A stretch of 64,000 bases of DNA from Desulfosporosinus sp. FKB (GCF_002196705.1 NZ_NADJ01000014.1:42798-106797), one strand, 5' to 3'. Shown: positions 38,321-47,616, numbered from the stretch's first letter. Numbers and translations: made by a program. Notes: a model not told the origin generated them from the sequence alone.

Positions 38321-38348
38321 CAAAAAAAAGGAACCTCAAGTGAGGTTC
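38321..38348 (-). terminator. Terminator of the FtsH-like gene
   Basis: GAACCTCA and TGAGGTTC (38331-38348) form a tight hairpin; read leftward, CTTTTTTTG follows. Confidence 0.85.
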
Positions 38349-38354
38349 AATTAA

Positions 38355-39824
38355 CTAGGCGACGTTTTGCAAATACGTTCTCAACGTATCCCCGCTTAGA
38401 CTTTCTTCTTCCTGCAAAATATCGGAAAGCTGCATCAAAATATCCTTTTTTTGGAGAATAATCTGTTTTGTTCGATTTTCGAGTTCGGCGAGAATATCTT
38501 TGGTAACAGGTTGTCGTTGTTCGGCGCTCAATAGAGAAACGTCCGTTACTCCCAAAGGAGACATACCGGCTTGGAGCATTTTTTCCACGAGATTCAAGGC
38601 TTGTTCATAATCCCCGGCAGCTCCTGTACTCCGATTCCCCAGGCATTCCTCTTCAGCCAAAGCGCCGGCCAAAGCGACCATAATCTGTTCTTCCAGCATA
38701 GCCTGTGTATAGAGATAGAGATCATCCTTTGGATAATGACGAACATACCCCAAAGCGTTTCCTCTTGAACGTATTGATACCTGAGAAACTGAATTTGGCC
38801 GAACTGATTCAGCCAGCATAGCATGTCCGCTTTCATGAATTGCAATGCGGCGCAGTTCTTCAGCCGTTGGTTTCCGGTCGAGCTTCTCACCGAGCATGAC
38901 CTTTTCAACAGCCTCATGAAAATGTCGGGCTGTAATTTCCTTTGCCTGATCCCGCAGAGCAAAAATAGCAGCTTCATTGGTGACACTTTCCAAATGTGCC
39001 CCCGAAAAGCCAAAGGTTTCATGGGCAATCGCTTCCAAATCGACATCAGGAGCCAGAGGTTTGTTCTTGGTGTGAATTTCCAGAATCGCCACTCTTCCTT
39101 CTTTGTCAGGAAGATCGACTTTTACTTGACGGTCAAAACGTCCTGGCCGAAGTATTGCCGGATCTAATGCTTCCGGGCGATTCGTTGCCGCCATCACCAA
39201 AATATTTGGTCCCTGCTCAGTCTTTAAACCATCCATTTCAATAAGCAACTGATTTAACGTTTGATCATATTCATGATGAGAAACATTACTTCCTCGCTTA
39301 GCACCTAAAATATCCATTTCGTCAATGAAAATAATAGCGCTGGACTTTTTCTCACGTTTTACCATTTCTCTGGCCCGCCGAAATAGACTTCGTACCCTTT
39401 CCGCTCCGACACCTGCGTACATTTCCACAAACTCGCTGCCAGAAACCGATAGAAATGAAGAATCTGTATATTTAGCTGCGGCTTTCGCTAATAAGGTTTT
39501 TCCTGTCCCAGTTGGCCCTGATAATAAAATTCCTTTCAAAGGACGAATTCCTAAAGCTTTCATTCGGTCGGAGTAACGAAGAAAATCCAAAGCCTCCTGG
39601 AGTTCCTTTTTGGCAATTGCTTGTCCGCCAATATCTTCAAAGTTAACCGAAGTGGAAGTAATACTCTCACCATTGCCGGTTTTCAGAACTTGACGTGAAA
39701 TCACAAAGGTCCATAAAAAATAAGCCGCCAGACATAACATAGCAATGGGCAAGACGTTATAGCCCATAACCAGTAAAAAGGCAAAAATACCCAATCCCAA
39801 ACCAATAAGGATATCTCGTTTCAC
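38355..39824 (-). CDS. FtsH-like AAA+ zinc metalloprotease, short form
   Basis: 489 residues; FtsH is usually above 600. Two close N-terminal hydrophobic helices have almost no exported loop between them. The AAA+ module has SGPTGTGKTLLAKA, IIFIDEMDILG and the arginine-finger region ATNRPEALDPAILRPGRFDR. The protease site HESGH is intact, with the third ligand probably in AAGDYEQA. It is thus a shortened FtsH paralogue, probably membrane-bound and active. GTG start behind GAGGAGGGG. It is in the leftward block between the 181-residue anchored protein and cinA. Confidence 0.88.
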   Translation of the reverse strand: MKRDILIGLGLGIFAFLLVMGYNVLPIAMLCLAAYFLWTFVISRQVLKTGNGESITSTSVNFEDIGGQAIAKKELQEALDFLRYSDRMKALGIRPLKGILLSGPTGTGKTLLAKAAAKYTDSSFLSVSGSEFVEMYAGVGAERVRSLFRRAREMVKREKKSSAIIFIDEMDILGAKRGSNVSHHEYDQTLNQLLIEMDGLKTEQGPNILVMAATNRPEALDPAILRPGRFDRQVKVDLPDKEGRVAILEIHTKNKPLAPDVDLEAIAHETFGFSGAHLESVTNEAAIFALRDQAKEITARHFHEAVEKVMLGEKLDRKPTAEELRRIAIHESGHAMLAESVRPNSVSQVSIRSRGNALGYVRHYPKDDLYLYTQAMLEEQIMVALAGALAEEECLGNRSTGAAGDYEQALNLVEKMLQAGMSPLGVTDVSLLSAEQRQPVTKDILAELENRTKQIILQKKDILMQLSDILQEEESLSGDTLRTYLQNVA

Positions 39825-39895
39825 ACAGTCCCCTCCTCATGAAGATAATGCTTGCTTTAATAATTCATAAATTCACATCTAAGGCCATAAATGGG

Positions 39896-40417
39896 TTAAC
39901 TTAACTCCTTGCTTGGCAGAAACTGCCCTTGACCATTTCGTTCAATCACTTCAATCAGTTGGGCATTTCCTTGATCTAACACGATATAAATAGCATCACT
40001 GTCCATTTGCAATTGGACTTGAACACCCGCTTTTTGAGCCAATGTTTGAATTCTTTGTTCCATCTCGGTAAAATTCCCACGGGTAATTCCTTCTTGAATT
40101 GCAAATTGCATTTGCTCAAATAACGTTGTCAAGGAAGCATTTCTATGATCAATAAAGCGAATAGGTTCTTTACCCACAATATTTTCTATAGCCAAGCTTA
40201 CTTGACGCAAATCTGATATATGGTTAGTCTCAACATCTAACTCTGCTTGACCATTGACCTGGACAGTTTTAACTGACGTTATTCCGGATATTTTTTGACT
40301 TTGAGCTAAGACCGATGAATCTACCCATTGTTTTTGGTAAAGAACTTTTCCACCTAAGAGCAAGCCGAATATTATAACTCCAACAAGGCTAATCACTAAT
40401 ACTCGCTGTTTTGTCAT
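39896..40417 (-). CDS. Uncharacterised anchored protein
   Basis: About 173 residues. One N-terminal transmembrane helix (VLVISLVGVIIFGLLLGG) is followed by an exported domain with a BON-like beta-alpha pattern (ISGITSVKTVQVNGQAELDV; LAIENIVG) and QTLAQKAGVQVQL. No family is assigned. The frame opens at 40441, but the ATG at 40417 gives a usual signal anchor and follows GGAGG by 11 bases. It lies directly upstream of the FtsH-like gene. Confidence 0.72.
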   Translation of the reverse strand: MTKQRVLVISLVGVIIFGLLLGGKVLYQKQWVDSSVLAQSQKISGITSVKTVQVNGQAELDVETNHISDLRQVSLAIENIVGKEPIRFIDHRNASLTTLFEQMQFAIQEGITRGNFTEMEQRIQTLAQKAGVQVQLQMDSDAIYIVLDQGNAQLIEVIERNGQGQFLPSKELS

Positions 40418-40531
40418 ACACGCATCGTCCTCCATATGCAATACTATTTGCTATATCATCATTATAGCATGCAGTATATCATATAGAAATTAAAGATTTA
40501 TCCTAGCAAGGTAATTTGTGTTAAAATTCCC

Positions 40532-40580
40532 AATTGCTAAGGGAGAGCTTTCTGGCATTGAAAGCTCTCCCTTAGCAATT
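40532..40580. terminator. Perfect 21-bp stem hairpin
   Basis: AATTGCTAAGGGAGAGCTTTC and its exact complement flank a 7-base loop (40553-40559). A T-run follows only on the + strand. It lies between pgsA and the anchored-protein gene, both leftward, so it faces the wrong way for a simple terminator. Confidence 0.7.
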
Positions 40581-40609
40581 TTTAATTAAATCTTCAAAAC
40601 AGGATATAA

Positions 40610-41167
40610 TTATTTATGTAACAACTTACGAGATTTTAATAAATAATCGAGACCCGAAATCACCGTAAAAAACACAGCGATATAGAGCAATGGCTGACCG
40701 ATGTGTAATCCTATGAGTGAAAATGGCCAATCATGGAGCAACATAGCGGAAATAGCAACAACTTGAGTGATCGTTTTAATTTTACCAAGTTTACTGGCAC
40801 TTATTACAACTCTATCCACTGCGGCGATAGCACGGAGACCTGTAACAGCAAACTCCCTGGCTAAAACAATCCAAGCCACCCAAGCATTAACCTGACCAAG
40901 TTCAACCAAAGAAACCAAGGCAGCAGATACGAGTAGTTTATCAGCCAACGGGTCCATAAATTTCCCCAGATTCGTAACCTGGTGACGTTTACGTGCAATA
41001 TGGCCATCTAAACCGTCCGTGGCAGAAGCTAAAATAAAAATAATTGCAGCCACCACTTCTTGATGAGGAAAAAGAGTCTGACCTTTAGGCACTTGGAGAA
41101 GCAGAAAGGCCATGAACACCGGTATTAAAATAATGCGTGCTAATGTTAATCGATTGGGTAAATTCAT
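40610..41167 (-). CDS. pgsA: Phosphatidylglycerophosphate synthase
   Basis: 185 residues with the CDP-alcohol phosphotransferase motif D-G-x2-A-R-x8-G-x3-D-x3-D seen as TDGLDGHIARKRHQVTNLGKFMDPLADK. It makes phosphatidylglycerophosphate from CDP-diacylglycerol in the membrane. Its ATG overlaps the rimO stop by 4 bases (ATGA), so translation is coupled. Confidence 0.95.
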   Translation of the reverse strand: MNLPNRLTLARIILIPVFMAFLLLQVPKGQTLFPHQEVVAAIIFILASATDGLDGHIARKRHQVTNLGKFMDPLADKLLVSAALVSLVELGQVNAWVAWIVLAREFAVTGLRAIAAVDRVVISASKLGKIKTITQVVAISAMLLHDWPFSLIGLHIGQPLLYIAVFFTVISGLDYLLKSRKLLHK

Positions 41168-42501
41168 GAAGCAACCTCTCCTATTAAATCATAACTATCT
41201 GCCTCAAGAATGCGAACTTTAATCATGTCCCCTACCTGAAGTGAAGTTTCCTTAGTCGTTCTGTTAATATAGACCTGGCCGTCAATTTCCGGAGCATCGC
41301 CTTCCGTTCTGCCCAGCCAACGTCCGTCAGAAAGTTTCTGCTCCAGCAATACAGTCACAATCTTGTTAACCCATCGCTGTTGTCTCTGCCAGGATATCTT
41401 TTGTTGGATCTGCATCAGTTGATCACGGCGTTGCTCGCGGACTTCTGGAGGAATTTGGTCCTCCCTCTGTCCAGCAGGCGTATTTTCTTCCTGAGAATAG
41501 GCAAATACACCTAATCGATCAAACTGTACTCGTTGAATGAATTCAGCCAGAGCTGCAAATTCTTCTTCAGTTTCTCCTGGAAATCCAGTAATCATCGTTG
41601 TCCGAAGCGTAAGATCGGGCACAGCCGACCGTAGTTTCCTAATTAAGGCTTCGGCCTGTTCAATGGTTCCTTGTCGATTCATTTCTTTGAGGATTTTATT
41701 ATTGGCATGCTGCAAAGGCAAATCAATATATTTACATAGTTTCGCCTCCTGACTCATGGTTTCAATGAGTTCATCGGTGAAGCGTTCGGGGTAACAATAC
41801 ATTAGCCGAATCCATTCTATGCCTTCAATTTGAGCGAGTTGGCGAAGCAGTCGCGGAAGGATTAATTTCCCCACTAAGTCATGTCCATAACGTGTTGTAT
41901 CCTGGGCCATGACCATTATTTCTTTAACACCCTGAGCAGCCATCCCTTGAACTTCACGAATTATTGATTCTTCTGATCGGCTGCGAAAGCGACCGCGTAC
42001 ATGGGGAATAACACAATACGTACAGTAATTATCACAGCCTTCAGCAATTTTAACATAGGCTAAATAATCAGGAGTGGAACGTTTTCTTGGCATTAAGTCA
42101 TTATAGAGGAAGTCAGGAGTTTCTTGTTTTACGAGATTGATTCGTTTTTCTTCAGCCGCCTGAACAAGCGCCGTGATTTCATCAACATTTCCGGTTCCTA
42201 ATACTCCATCAAGTTCTGGAATTTCCTGCATTAATTCGGGACCGTATCGTTGAGCCAAGCAACCGGCAGCTATTAAGGTATGACAATGAGCCGAATTCTT
42301 ATAATTTGCCATTTCAAATATTGTTTCAATCGATTCTTCCTTAGCCGATTCGATAAACGTACATGTATTAACGACTATGATATCTGCCGTTTGGGGATCA
42401 TCTGTCAGTGTATAATTTTGGGCTAAAAAGCCTGTCATGATTTCACTGTCAACTTGATTTTTTGGGCAGCCCAAAGTAACAACTGCAACTTTCTTTGTCA
42501 A
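41164..42501 (-). CDS. rimO: Ribosomal protein S12 methylthiotransferase RimO
   Basis: 445 residues. The order UPF0004 domain (VVTLGCPKNQVDSE), radical SAM domain (CDNYCTYCVIPHVRG) and C-terminal TRAM domain is that of methylthiotransferases. LGCPKNxVDSE is the RimO form, distinguishing it from MiaB. It adds a methylthio group to the conserved Asp of S12. The start is a TTG 5 bases after GAGGTG. Confidence 0.95.
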   Translation of the reverse strand: MTKKVAVVTLGCPKNQVDSEIMTGFLAQNYTLTDDPQTADIIVVNTCTFIESAKEESIETIFEMANYKNSAHCHTLIAAGCLAQRYGPELMQEIPELDGVLGTGNVDEITALVQAAEEKRINLVKQETPDFLYNDLMPRKRSTPDYLAYVKIAEGCDNYCTYCVIPHVRGRFRSRSEESIIREVQGMAAQGVKEIMVMAQDTTRYGHDLVGKLILPRLLRQLAQIEGIEWIRLMYCYPERFTDELIETMSQEAKLCKYIDLPLQHANNKILKEMNRQGTIEQAEALIRKLRSAVPDLTLRTTMITGFPGETEEEFAALAEFIQRVQFDRLGVFAYSQEENTPAGQREDQIPPEVREQRRDQLMQIQQKISWQRQQRWVNKIVTVLLEQKLSDGRWLGRTEGDAPEIDGQVYINRTTKETSLQVGDMIKVRILEADSYDLIGEVAS

Positions 42502-42601
42502 GGTTACACCTCATATCACTGTTTTACCTTTCTTAGTATAAACCAACACTTCGACAAGGTCAAAAATTATTATCCATAATAACTTCTCTTGGTTTCCAAT
42601 C

Positions 42602-42640
42602 AAAAAAGGGGCCTTAGCCAATTCTTAACTAAAGCCCCTT
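42602..42640 (-). terminator. Terminator of the pst-phoU operon
   Basis: AAGGGGC and GCCCCTT with inner TTAG/CTAA pairing; read leftward, CCCCTTTTTTG follows. It ends the operon 32 bases after phoU. Confidence 0.85.
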
Positions 42641-42671
42641 TAGTATATTTAATTACTAAATATGGGATTAT

Positions 42672-43322
42672 TTAGTAATTCAAATCTTTGCGCTCGGCAG
42701 TCGCTATATAAATAACATTTTCTCCAATGTTTGTAGCATGATCGGCAATTCGCTCTAAATATCGAGCGACGAACGTTAAGTGCATTCCCTGATCCAGGTT
42801 ATTGGGCTCCTGGGTCATAATAATTACTAAATCCCGGACTACTTGATTATAGAGATGATCGACTGCATCATCAAGTTCAGCAAGATTTTGAGCTAGGACC
42901 ATATCTTCACGACTATAAGCCTCCAAACCCTGGCGCATCATTTTCAGTGCTTCTTCGGCCATACGGGGTATGTCAACAAGTGGTTTACACAAAGGTCCTT
43001 CGATTCTGCGCACGATTTTAGCGATATCAATAGCTAAGTCTGCTATTCGTTCAAGATCCGTCGATATTTTCATCGCTGAAATGATTTTCCGTAAATCCTT
43101 GGCCACAGGCTGCTGCGTAGCAATCAAGAGTACGCACTCGTCATCCACCTGACGCTCATAGTCATTGACTTTCTGGTCCTCTGAGATCCAATATTCTGCT
43201 TGTGTTCGGTCAAGAGAATATAGGGCCTTCATACTCCCTTGCAATATTCTAGTGACTTCCTCACCCATTTCTTTAAGTAAGGTGGTCAGAACCTGCTGAC
43301 CTTCATTAAGTGTCTGACGCAT
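42672..43322 (-). CDS. phoU: Phosphate signalling protein PhoU
   Basis: 216 residues with the two three-helix bundle repeats and their D/E-rich metal motifs (KVNDYERQVDDECVLLIATQQPVAKDLR; ELDDAVDHLYNQVVRDL). PhoU links Pst transport to PhoR/PhoP signalling. Last gene of pstSCAB-phoU; no phoPR pair is in the window. Confidence 0.95.
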   Translation of the reverse strand: MRQTLNEGQQVLTTLLKEMGEEVTRILQGSMKALYSLDRTQAEYWISEDQKVNDYERQVDDECVLLIATQQPVAKDLRKIISAMKISTDLERIADLAIDIAKIVRRIEGPLCKPLVDIPRMAEEALKMMRQGLEAYSREDMVLAQNLAELDDAVDHLYNQVVRDLVIIMTQEPNNLDQGMHLTFVARYLERIADHATNIGENVIYIATAERKDLNY

Positions 43323-43337
43323 TAATTTTCCTCCTCA

Positions 43338-44090
43338 TCATCCGAAACGCCCAGTAATATAATCTTCTGTCCGTTTGTCACGCGGATTGGTGAATATTTC
43401 TGAAGTTGGTCCATGCTCTACAAGTTCTCCGTTAAGAAAGAAGGCAGTTGTATCGGCAATCCGTGCGGCCTGTTGCATATTATGCGTTACTATGACAATG
43501 GTATACTCGGATTTGAGTTGACCAACTAACTCTTCGATACGCATGGTGGCAATAGGATCAAGGGCAGAAGCGGGTTCGTCCATAAGCAATACTGATGGTT
43601 CAACAGCTAAAGCCCGCGCAATACAAAGGCGCTGCTGTTGTCCGCCCGACAAACTCATGCCTGAATAATTAAGACGATCTTTTACTTCATCCCATAAGGC
43701 AGCCATACGCAGGCTTTTTTCGGCAATAGCTTGCAAATTCTGTTTATTTCTCATTCCATTGAGTTTTACACCTGCTACAACATTTTCAAAGATGGTCATA
43801 GAAGGAAACGGATTAGGCTTTTGAAAAACCATCCCTACCGTTTTTCGTAAAGAAACCGGATCTTGACCATAGATACTCTCTCCGTTGAGAATAATTTCCC
43901 CTTTAACTTTTGAACCTGGCAATGTCTCATGCATACGGTTGATACAGCGAACGAACGTTGATTTGCCGCATCCGGATGGTCCGATAATCGCGGTAACCTG
44001 ATTGGCTGCGATTTCCATGTTAATTCCCTTAAGGGTTTGATTTGTTCCATACCAAGCTTCAAGCTGACGAATACTTAAACTCTGACCCAT
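43338..44090 (-). CDS. pstB: Phosphate ABC transporter ATPase PstB
   Basis: 250 residues: Walker [10 protein letters not shown], signature LSGGQQQR, Walker [15 protein letters not shown]-loop VTHNM. It powers the PstAC phosphate channel. It lies 12 bases after pstA. Confidence 0.97.
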   Translation of the reverse strand: MGQSLSIRQLEAWYGTNQTLKGINMEIAANQVTAIIGPSGCGKSTFVRCINRMHETLPGSKVKGEIILNGESIYGQDPVSLRKTVGMVFQKPNPFPSMTIFENVVAGVKLNGMRNKQNLQAIAEKSLRMAALWDEVKDRLNYSGMSLSGGQQQRLCIARALAVEPSVLLMDEPASALDPIATMRIEELVGQLKSEYTIVIVTHNMQQAARIADTTAFFLNGELVEHGPTSEIFTNPRDKRTEDYITGRFG

Positions 44091-44102
44091 TTCTAACCCC
44101 TC

Positions 44103-44942
44103 CTAGTTACTCCTCGATCGAAAGGCAAAGCGTGCAATCAAATTCAGACAAAGTATAATGGCAATTAAGACAAGAGACCCTGCCCAAGCTTGCCTGTGCC
44201 ATTCATCATAGGGTGATGTGGCATAGGTATAAATTTGAACAGGTAATGAAGCAATAGGATCCTTAAAGAGAGAATGAGTCCAATATTGATTGCCTAAAGC
44301 CGTAAAAAGCAGCGGCGCTGTCTCTCCGGAAACACGAGCAACTGCCAGCATTGCACCAGTTATAATACCTTTAGCCGCTGTCGGTAACACAATATTCAGG
44401 ATGATCCGCCGTTGAGAAATACCCAAGGCATAACCTGCTTCACGTATAGCATGCGGCACCAACTTTAGCATTTCTTCCGTTGAGCGGATGACCAAGGGAA
44501 TCATAATAACTGCTAAGGCAACTCCCCCGGCAAAGGCAGAGAAATGCTTTGTTTTAGAAACTATTGCCATACTGACAACAATCCCAATAATAATTGAAGG
44601 TATCCCAGTTAAGACATCAGTGGTAAAACGTACTGTTGTGCTCAACCAACTATAGCGATCGTATTCAGTCAAATAAATGGCAACTAAAATTCCTATCGGA
44701 ATGCCAATAATACTCGCTATGGCAATTAAAATCAAGGTTCCTTCTATGGCATTGGCCATTCCTCCACCCGTCATCCCCATGACTGCGGGCAGTTTAATGA
44801 AGAAATCAAGATTTAAGGAGGTAATTCCATTTTTGATGACGTACCCCAGCAAAGCAAATAAGGGTACAAGTGCCAGAAAAGTTGCTGCCGCAAAGATCCC
44901 TAACATCAATTTATTGACAAAATTCCGTCTGACGTTAATCAT
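44103..44942 (-). CDS. pstA: Phosphate ABC transporter permease PstA
   Basis: 279 residues, six hydrophobic segments, with the EAA-type loop REAGYALGISQRRIILNIVLP. The start is the ATG at 44942, which overlaps the pstC stop in ATGA and follows GGGAGGG; the frame open to 44981 would run through the pstC end. Confidence 0.95.
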   Translation of the reverse strand: MINVRRNFVNKLMLGIFAAATFLALVPLFALLGYVIKNGITSLNLDFFIKLPAVMGMTGGGMANAIEGTLILIAIASIIGIPIGILVAIYLTEYDRYSWLSTTVRFTTDVLTGIPSIIIGIVVSMAIVSKTKHFSAFAGGVALAVIMIPLVIRSTEEMLKLVPHAIREAGYALGISQRRIILNIVLPTAAKGIITGAMLAVARVSGETAPLLFTALGNQYWTHSLFKDPIASLPVQIYTYATSPYDEWHRQAWAGSLVLIAIILCLNLIARFAFRSRSN

Positions 44943-45895
44943 ACTAAATGCCCTCCCTTCGGTCCACGGGCAACTGACCATACTAAGAGACGAGCAAAAA
45001 TATTAAGGAGCAGTGTTATGCCGAAGAGAATAAGTCCAATCTCGATGCAAGAGCTTAGATATAAGCTATAAGTTGCTTCCGTAAATTCATTAGCAATTAC
45101 GGCTGCCATGGAGTAGGCCGACGAGAACAATGACGATGATATTTTAGGCATATTTCCAATAACCATAGTCACAGCCATAGTCTCCCCAAGGGCACGGCCC
45201 AAACCCAACATAATGCTTCCCAAAATCCCTGACTTAGAATAGGAAAGCACCGATATGCGAATCATCTCCCATTTCGTTGCGCCTAAGGCCAAGGCGGCTT
45301 CTCTATGGGCAATAGGAACCGCCGCCATAACTTCTCGAGAAATGGAAGTAATTGTTGGCAAAATCATGATTGCTAGAATTATTCCTCCGCCGAACATATC
45401 AAACCCTACCGGAGCACCTTTAAACCACGGTATAAAGCCAAACCATTTCGTCAACCAGGGTTCTACCGATTGTCTCAGCACCGGCGCAAGAACAAAAATA
45501 CCCCATAACCCATAGACAACGCTTGGAATTGCCGCCAAGAGTTCAACTAAAAAAGCGACTACTTTGCGAATAGTTGAAGGAGCCATTTCATTTAAGAAAA
45601 TTGCCACGCTGATACCAATAGGAGCGGCGATAATTAGAGCAACGACCGAAGTCACTATAGTTCCATAGATAAAAGGCAAAGCACCAAAAACGTGATGAAC
45701 CGGGTCCCACACTCTGCTTGTAATAAAGGCCCAACCGAAATGCTGAATGCTCTCTTGCGACGAGGAAAACATTTGCCATCCTATCCAAACCATCAAAATC
45801 ACGACCAGGATAGCCATCAGCAAGGTGACATAACGTAGGGTTTTGTCTCCCATCGATTCATATAAGCGATTATTATCTGTACTCACTGCCCGCAT
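44939..45895 (-). CDS. pstC: Phosphate ABC transporter permease PstC
   Basis: 318 residues with six transmembrane segments and the EAA loop HREAALALGATKWEMIRISVL. It forms the channel with PstA. It overlaps pstA by 4 bases and lies 133 bases after pstS; that gap contains a hairpin. Confidence 0.95.
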   Translation of the reverse strand: MRAVSTDNNRLYESMGDKTLRYVTLLMAILVVILMVWIGWQMFSSSQESIQHFGWAFITSRVWDPVHHVFGALPFIYGTIVTSVVALIIAAPIGISVAIFLNEMAPSTIRKVVAFLVELLAAIPSVVYGLWGIFVLAPVLRQSVEPWLTKWFGFIPWFKGAPVGFDMFGGGIILAIMILPTITSISREVMAAVPIAHREAALALGATKWEMIRISVLSYSKSGILGSIMLGLGRALGETMAVTMVIGNMPKISSSLFSSAYSMAAVIANEFTEATYSLYLSSCIEIGLILFGITLLLNIFARLLVWSVARGPKGGHLV

Positions 45896-45926
45896 CCTTC
45901 CATCATTTTATCTAACAGTGGAAATA

Positions 45927-45945
45927 GCCCAGCGTCATGCTGAGC
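45927..45945 (-). terminator. Hairpin between pstS and pstC
   Basis: GCCCAGC and GCTGAGC pair (one G-T) around GTCAT. With little T-run, it could partly stop transcription or protect the pstS mRNA 3' end, giving more PstS than the other subunits. Confidence 0.5.
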
Positions 45946-46028
45946 TTTTCCTCTTAATATCTAGTAGTTTGGCATTCTATTTCTAATGATTTCTTAAAAG
46001 TTTTCATCATCTTCATCATTACTTGAAA

Positions 46029-47138
46029 TTATTTCAAGAGAGGTTGTCCGCCAGAAGTAACCGTTTTCAGCATTGCAGTTTCACGTGCAGTCAAGTTGTC
46101 TGGCAGTGGTACATAAGAAAGGCTGGGAGCAAGTTTTTGCCCATCGTGTAAAGCCCAGTTAAGGAAATTAACCATGGCAGTTCCTTTAGCTTTGTCTGTT
46201 TGATTTTGGTAGATAAGGGCCCAGGAGAATCCGGAGATTGGGTAAGCTGCAGCGCCAGGACCATTGACAATATTCACGCGCATATCATCCGGAACTTGGA
46301 AAGAAGCAGCATCTGCAGAGGCACCTTCTAAAGAAGGCAATACCCATTTACCGTCTTTGTTAAGCATATAAGCGTAGGGAATTTTGTTTTGCAGTGCATA
46401 GGCTAATTCAATGTATCCAATGGCACCCGAAGTGCTTTTTACCGCTCCAGCAACACCAGGATTTCCTTTAGCACCAAGAGCTTTCCCTGTTGGATTCGGC
46501 CAATTGACGGATGTTCCGCTGCCAACTTGACTATTCCAATCCGGGCTGATAGCACTTAAATAATGCGTAAAAATTGAAGTTGTTCCGCTGCCTTCAGAAC
46601 GGTGAATCGGGATGATGGCTAGATCTGGGAATTTCACATCCGGGTTGTCCTTAGCAAGAGCAGGATCATTCCAGTTTTTAATTTTACCAAAATAGATATT
46701 GGCTAAATTTTCAGGACTAATTTTAATATGTTCAGGGATCCCCGGAACATTATAAGAAAGTGTTACAGCGCCTAAAGCAACTGGTAACTGAAGAACTTTA
46801 CCACCTTGAGCTTTACTCAGTTGATCGTCTGTCATAAAGGCATCCGTTGCTCCAAAGTCAATTGTTTGGTCTGACAGATGTTGGATTCCAAAGCCGCTTC
46901 CACCACCTTGATAGTTGATAGTCACGTTAGAGTGGCTTTTTTGATATTCAGCAACTTGTTGCAGCAAAAGAGGCTGTACGAAAGTACTTCCGGCGCCTGT
47001 TAGTGTAACTGCTGCGTCAGATGTTTGTTGGGTTCCTGATGAGGATTGTGTTTGATTTTGGCTGCCGCACCCCACTAAAGAAATTGCCAGAACTCCTGTC
47101 AAAACTGCCGTTAGAATTCTACCTGTCTTACGAATCAC
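46029..47138 (-). CDS. pstS: Phosphate-binding lipoprotein PstS
   Basis: 369 residues. A lipoprotein signal ends in the lipobox LVGC with Cys24, then a Ser/Thr/Gln linker. The phosphate site motifs GAGSTFVQPLL, SGFGIQHLSDQTIDFGATDAFM and HRSEGSGTTSIFTHYL are present. It captures phosphate outside the cell for PstABC. First gene of the operon, with PhoP-type boxes upstream. Confidence 0.97.
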   Translation of the reverse strand: MIRKTGRILTAVLTGVLAISLVGCGSQNQTQSSSGTQQTSDAAVTLTGAGSTFVQPLLLQQVAEYQKSHSNVTINYQGGGSGFGIQHLSDQTIDFGATDAFMTDDQLSKAQGGKVLQLPVALGAVTLSYNVPGIPEHIKISPENLANIYFGKIKNWNDPALAKDNPDVKFPDLAIIPIHRSEGSGTTSIFTHYLSAISPDWNSQVGSGTSVNWPNPTGKALGAKGNPGVAGAVKSTSGAIGYIELAYALQNKIPYAYMLNKDGKWVLPSLEGASADAASFQVPDDMRVNIVNGPGAAAYPISGFSWALIYQNQTDKAKGTAMVNFLNWALHDGQKLAPSLSYVPLPDNLTARETAMLKTVTSGGQPLLK

Positions 47139-47214
47139 TAACTTTTCCTCCTTTTTATTATTTGAATATATCTTAATATATCCAAAAACTTGATTATCCC
47201 TCCGAACTGGTTTG

Positions 47215-47268
47215 ATTATAACAAACGATTGTAATGTTAAAACGAATAGAACGTTAAGTTAATGTTAA
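47215..47268 (-). promoter_or_regulatory. PhoP-box array and -10 of the pst promoter
   Basis: Read leftward, TTAACA (47268-47263), TTAACG (47257-47252), TTCGTT (47246-47241) and ATTACA (47235-47230) are spaced at exactly 11 bases, the Bacillus PhoP-box period. TATAAT (47220-47215) follows. The pstS ATG is 77 bases further. Confidence 0.75.
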
Positions 47269-47414
47269 CTTTTTAACGGAATATCATTCAGGCAAGATCT
47301 TAGTGACGTTAACTATTCCTAATCTGCCTGCGAAATTACTCTTTGTTTCGATATTAGTTTGCCCTACAGCTTAGCTAATATAAGACAAAATTAGATTAAC
47401 ACGATGGGCTTAGG

Positions 47415-47522
47415 GGTTCTTGTTAAGGTTCTTGTTAAGGTTCTTGTTAAGGTTCTTGTTAAGGTTCTTGTTAAGGTTCTTGTTAAGGTTCTTGTTAAGG
47501 TTCTTGTTAAGGTTCTTGTTAA
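47415..47522. repeat. Nine perfect tandem copies of a 12-bp unit
   Basis: The unit GGTTCTTGTTAA repeats nine times without a change (108 bases). On the pst strand the unit reads TTAACAAGAACC and contains TTAACA, the PhoP half-site, but at a 12-base period. It sits between pstS and the divergent gene at 47617. Confidence 0.97.
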
Positions 47523-47548
47523 CCTTTTATAAATAGTATGGTAATATA

Positions 47549-47577
47549 TGATAATAATTAGCATTGATAATTATCGC
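47549..47577 (+). promoter_or_regulatory. Fur-like boxes upstream of the zinc-ribbon gene
   Basis: TGATAATAATTAGCA (47549-47563) matches the 7-1-7 Fur consensus with one mismatch and is followed by TTGATAATTATC. It lies 40 to 70 bases before the likely GTG start at 47617. Confidence 0.5.
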
Positions 47578-47616
47578 CTGGTTATATTCCATACAATTCA
47601 AGAAGAGGTGTACAGC

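Noticed and set aside
47415..47522. CRISPR array
   Set aside because: Head-to-tail 12-base units with no spacers; no cas genes nearby.
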